From contig CANGMY010000042.1 in the NCBI GenBank assembly GCA_947455015.1, positions 1-9,412 on the forward strand: a DNA stretch of 9,412 nt, read 5' to 3'. The translations under genes and the position numbers were made by a program. The notes below the pieces were generated by a model. That model searched no databases, was not told where the DNA came from, and saw only the letters and a list, made by a program, of their open reading frames with translations. This document shows, one piece after another, positions 6,821-9,412 of the stretch (positions are counted from its first letter, which is position 1; every line of letters starts with the position of its first letter). The DNA comes from Microthrixaceae bacterium. Lineage in GTDB: Bacteria > Actinomycetota > Acidimicrobiia > Acidimicrobiales > Acidimicrobilacustridaceae.

Positions 6821-6821
6821 C

Positions 6822-6836
6822 CGGCAAGAACAGCCG
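6822..6836. terminator. Weak hairpin between convergent genes (possible bidirectional terminator)
   Basis: CGGC-AAGAACA-GCCG in the 39-bp gap between the DapA-like stop and the acyl-CoA synthetase stop. Outer bases GGTT (6812-6815) and AACC (6837-6840) could extend the stem around a bulge. No T-run follows on either strand, so intrinsic termination is uncertain. Confidence 0.25.
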
Positions 6837-6859
6837 AACCGTTCAGGTAAACGAAAACG

Positions 6860-8503
6860 TCACGAACGTTCGTAAAGCTCGGCCGAACGCTTGACCGCAT
6901 CGGCCTTGAGATCGCCCTTTGCGACTTTTCCGCCGGATGATCTCGGCAGTTGATCAACGATTACGAGATGTTCCGGCCACCATTCACGCGACACCGAACG
7001 GTCACGTAGATGACTCACGAGTTCTTCGAGGGTGACGTTCGCTCCTGGTCGAAGTTCGACGTACGCACAGACCCGCTCGCCGAACACCGGGTCAGGGAAC
7101 GCGACCGCAGCAACCATTGCGACTGCGGAATGCGTAGCCAATTCTGCTTCCACAGCGGGTGCACTGATGTTCTTGCCGCCACGAATGATGAAGTCCGAAG
7201 TGCGACCAATCACCGAGAGAACACCATCGGCGTCGATTCGAACGATGTCCCCCATGAGCATCCATCCATCGTCCGTGAACAATGCACCATTGGCGTTGGC
7301 GTCGCCCCAGTACCCGAGTGCAGTCGCTGGACCCTTGCAGGCCGGCTGCCCCTCATCGACCCCCGCCGGAACCTCGGCATGCGTTTCAGGGTCAAGAAGG
7401 CGCACCTGCATCTCGGGAATGACATGTCCTGCAGTTCGAAGACGAGTTTCCCGATCAGTGGCGTGGGAAGTATGACTGAGTGCTCCCGTCTCATTCGAAC
7501 CGTAAAACTGCAGCACCTTCGCACCCGTAGTTTCTTCAAACTCGGCTGCGCGTTCATACGGAACTGCTTCACCGCCGGTGAACATTGAACGCAACGACGA
7601 AAGATCACGTGGGCGTTCTGCTTGCGCGTTCAACAACATGATGAATTGCGTACTGACGCAACACAACACGGTGACTCGTTCGCGCTCGATCAGATCGAGC
7701 GCTTCGTGAGCATCGAAGCGATCCATCACCACTGTGGGTGCGCCCAATGCGGTTGGCGTGAAATGCGCGGTCCAAAGTCCAAATCCGAAGGGTGCCGGAA
7801 GCGCACCGAAGAACACTTCGTCCTCGCCAAACCCGCCGGCATCGGCCGCGAGTTGATGGAAATAGAACCATCGGTTTTGCGTATGCATCACACACTTCGG
7901 CAAGCCCGTAGTGCCCGAAGTGGAGTTCAAAAGAAAGAGCTCGTCGGGATGGATTGGACGAAATGGACAATCCGGATCAATCTCCACCCCATCGGGAAGT
8001 GCGGGATCAACAACGCGAGCGTCGAGACCAACGAGCAGGTGTCGATCGACAGTTGCATCCATCGCAGCCACATCAGCTCGCAACTCTGCTGCGCTCCTCC
8101 CGTGCTGTTCAGGAGCGGTGATAAGAGAGCGCGCACCCGTGAGGTTGAGAAGGTGAGCGACTTCGCGATCGCCTGCGCGCGCGCCGATTCCGACCGCAAC
8201 ACAGCCGGCGCGTTCAATACCAACAAAGACAGCGTGAACCGCGGGACCATCGGGCATCATCACCGCAATGCGTTCACCACGTTCAGGTTCGACAGCAAGA
8301 ATCGCGCGAGCGATGTCGTCGGCGTCAGCGTGATATTCCGCCCACGTGTATCGACGTCCGTCAGCGATAAATGCGACCCCATCGGGCTGCACCGAGGCTC
8401 GGGCCGCAACGATCGATCCGACCGTGTCATCTCCCCACCAACCCTGCGAGTGATACTCGGCCGCGGCTTCTGCATCAGCACGGAAGAGTTCGGCCGAGCT
8501 CAT
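6860..8503 (-). CDS. AMP-forming acyl-CoA synthetase (ANL superfamily, AMP-dependent synthetase/ligase)
   Basis: 547 residues, full length for the family. It activates a carboxylic acid with ATP to an acyl-adenylate and transfers it to CoA. Core motifs in order: A3 'NSTSGTTGLPK' (193-203; followed by Cys where Gly is usual), A5 'QFYGSNETG' (332-340), A7 'LMGDIVRID' with D419, A8 'IGRTSDFIIRGGKNIS' (432-447, R434, hinge region), and A10 'PRSSGGKVAKGDLK' with the catalytic Lys K526. No signal peptide, membrane segment or carrier domain is seen, so it is a cytosolic CoA ligase rather than an NRPS domain. The specificity is not readable; fatty, cyclohexane or benzoate-type acids are all possible. 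Its ATG overlaps the TGA of the MarR gene (ATGA at 8500-8503), so it is the last gene of the patatin-MarR-ligase operon and is translationally coupled. It converges with the DapA-like gene, 39 bp apart. Confidence 0.93.
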   Translation of the reverse strand: MSSAELFRADAEAAAEYHSQGWWGDDTVGSIVAARASVQPDGVAFIADGRRYTWAEYHADADDIARAILAVEPERGERIAVMMPDGPAVHAVFVGIERAGCVAVGIGARAGDREVAHLLNLTGARSLITAPEQHGRSAAELRADVAAMDATVDRHLLVGLDARVVDPALPDGVEIDPDCPFRPIHPDELFLLNSTSGTTGLPKCVMHTQNRWFYFHQLAADAGGFGEDEVFFGALPAPFGFGLWTAHFTPTALGAPTVVMDRFDAHEALDLIERERVTVLCCVSTQFIMLLNAQAERPRDLSSLRSMFTGGEAVPYERAAEFEETTGAKVLQFYGSNETGALSHTSHATDRETRLRTAGHVIPEMQVRLLDPETHAEVPAGVDEGQPACKGPATALGYWGDANANGALFTDDGWMLMGDIVRIDADGVLSVIGRTSDFIIRGGKNISAPAVEAELATHSAVAMVAAVAFPDPVFGERVCAYVELRPGANVTLEELVSHLRDRSVSREWWPEHLVIVDQLPRSSGGKVAKGDLKADAVKRSAELYERS

Positions 8504-8994
8504 CCTGCCGCTTTCGATTGACGAGATGCAGGGACCGCACGCAGGTCTGATACCAATCGATCGAGTTGTTCAACCAGCAACGAGAGTTCCTCGGCGGACC
8601 AGCCGTCGAGTTGTTCAGCCATCAACTCATCGTTTGCGGCTTCGATACGGCGGTGGGCAACGCGGCCCGCTGGAGTAACTGCGACGACCGAGGCCCGCCC
8701 ATCGTGGGGATCAGCAGATCGCTCGACATAGCCCTCGGCTTCAAGCGCCTGCACCTGTCGCGTGAGTGCTGCTGGATGAGTTCTCACCGCGTCAGCAAGG
8801 TCGCTCATGCGCATCGGCCCATCGTCGATGACCTTGCCCAGCACCGCAACAGCGGCCACGCCGATCGCGACTCCAGATCGAACAGCGATCAAACGGTCGA
8901 GTCGCTGACTTCCAGTAATTCGACGCAACGAGCCCATTTCGTCGCGAAGCCGACGAAGGACTTCCGACATCTCAGAAACCTCACGGCGACTCAT
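8500..8994 (-). CDS. MarR-family transcriptional regulator
   Basis: 164 residues from the ATG at 8994. This ATG overlaps the stop of the patatin gene (ATGA at 8991-8994), so I prefer it to the GTG at 9000. The winged-helix core is clear: 'AAVAVLGKVIDDGPMRMSDLADAV' (helices 2-3), a recognition helix in 'RTHPAALTRQVQALEAEGYV' (71-90), and a wing 'SADPHDGRASVVAVTPAGR' (93-111) with the typical Asp-Arg pair. The C-terminal helices 'NDELMAEQLDGWSAEELSLLVEQLDRLV' would complete the dimer interface. MarR proteins bind as dimers to operators near their own promoters and release DNA on binding aromatic acids, acyl-CoAs or similar ligands. Here the likely target is the promoter of its own operon, beyond the right edge, and the likely effector is the acid or CoA ester handled by the next gene (inference). 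Confidence 0.92.
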   Translation of the reverse strand: MSRREVSEMSEVLRRLRDEMGSLRRITGSQRLDRLIAVRSGVAIGVAAVAVLGKVIDDGPMRMSDLADAVRTHPAALTRQVQALEAEGYVERSADPHDGRASVVAVTPAGRVAHRRIEAANDELMAEQLDGWSAEELSLLVEQLDRLVSDLRAVPASRQSKAAG

Positions 8995-9412
8995 GACCAC
9001 ACCTTTGCGATTCGTTCGGACTCAAGTGAGCCTTGACGCCGTCCTTCGCGAAGCGATGGTGCACGAGTCGCCGGATCCAGAACATTGGTTCCGAAGGCTG
9101 CTGTCGAACCTCCGTCGGCAGCAATGACTTCGACGATTGCTCCCCGATCACGCAACGTTTCGGCCTCGTCCTCGACGGTCGGGCCAAATCCGCCCGCAAA
9201 CGGCGCGACGATCACCACGATGTCGCTGCCTTCTGCGAGATCGGCATTACTGCCGCTACGCACACCTCCATCGATAAAGCGCGAATCACCAATCGTGACA
9301 GGCGGCCAAATCCCTGGCACAGCACAACTTGCCGCAACTGCGGAAACAAGTGCGACACCAGAATTGCGATCAAAGACTTTGAATTCTCCGGTGAATGCAT
9401 CGACTGCCGTAA
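8991..9412 (-). CDS. Patatin-like phospholipase, C-terminal part (5' end beyond right edge)
   Basis: The last ~140 residues are visible and the frame is open to the right edge, so the start is outside the window. Diagnostic pieces: 'AVAASCAVPGIWPPV' (the patatin helix that follows the bound acyl group), then 'FIDGGV', in which the Asp of DGG is the general base of the Ser-Asp dyad. The GxSxG nucleophile is upstream and not visible. Relatives hydrolyse acyl ester bonds in phospholipids or other esters. The tail ('RQGSLESERIAKVWS') ends in a TGA overlapping the MarR start, so this is the upstream gene of a three-gene coupled operon. Bacterial patatins can be cytoplasmic or secreted; location cannot be judged without the N-terminus. 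A GTG at 9320 within the frame would give a shorter protein, but the conserved sequence continues upstream of it, so it is not the start. Confidence 0.85.
   Translation of the reverse strand, partial: TAVDAFTGEFKVFDRNSGVALVSAVAASCAVPGIWPPVTIGDSRFIDGGVRSGSNADLAEGSDIVVIVAPFAGGFGPTVEDEAETLRDRGAIVEVIAADGGSTAAFGTNVLDPATRAPSLREGRRQGSLESERIAKVWS

Noticed and set aside
6862..6873. Perfect 12-bp palindrome ACGAACGTTCGT
   Set aside because: It is made of the last codons (Tyr-Glu-Arg-Ser-stop) of the acyl-CoA synthetase. Its position would suit a terminator, but there is no T-run and it is explained as coding sequence.
7622..8521. 299-residue open frame on the plus strand opposite the acyl-CoA synthetase
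   Set aside because: It is antisense to a full-length ANL enzyme with all motifs intact. Long antisense frames are expected in GC-rich coding DNA.

Overview
The window is a fairly GC-rich (about 60%), tightly packed bacterial chromosome segment with eight protein genes and no RNA genes, insertion sequences, CRISPR arrays or phage genes that I can see. The gene set is a TldD-type protease, a free-standing MprF-like membrane domain, Dxs, an ADGH-type amidohydrolase, an SDR, an acyl-CoA synthetase with a MarR regulator, and a patatin. Together with the codon bias and TANNNT -10 boxes, it suggests a high-GC actinomycete, plausibly Acidimicrobiia. That taxonomic guess is inference; no marker gene here settles it.

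Left part (1-3899): a minus-strand TldD/PmbA-family protease gene runs off the left edge. It is divergent from a plus-strand gene for a multi-pass membrane protein of the lysylphosphatidylglycerol synthase/flippase-like family. That gene appears to be transcribed from a promoter only 6 bp upstream of its start codon, which would make it leaderless. Next comes dxs (1-deoxy-D-xylulose-5-phosphate synthase, first step of the MEP isoprenoid pathway), with its own 152-bp upstream region holding a dyad, a -10-like box and a hairpin.

Middle part (3920-6820): a metal-dependent amidohydrolase (minus strand) converges on dxs and diverges, over a 100-bp shared promoter region, from a two-gene plus-strand operon. 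The operon encodes an SDR oxidoreductase and a DapA-fold protein, joined by an ATGA stop/start overlap. The DapA-like protein keeps the fold signatures but has lost the Schiff-base lysine and other catalytic residues. It is the most unusual gene here. The trio looks like a small catabolic cluster of unknown substrate.

Right part (6860-9412): a minus-strand operon, read from the right edge leftwards, encodes a patatin-like phospholipase (C-terminal part only in the window), a MarR-family regulator and an AMP-forming acyl-CoA synthetase. Both junctions are ATGA overlaps. The arrangement suggests release of an acyl chain or carboxylic acid by the patatin, activation to the CoA thioester by the synthetase, and control by the MarR protein.

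No intergenic gap exceeds about 155 bp. I saw nothing that amounts to a wholly new system. The best leads are the DapA-like protein without its catalytic lysine and the two translationally coupled operons.
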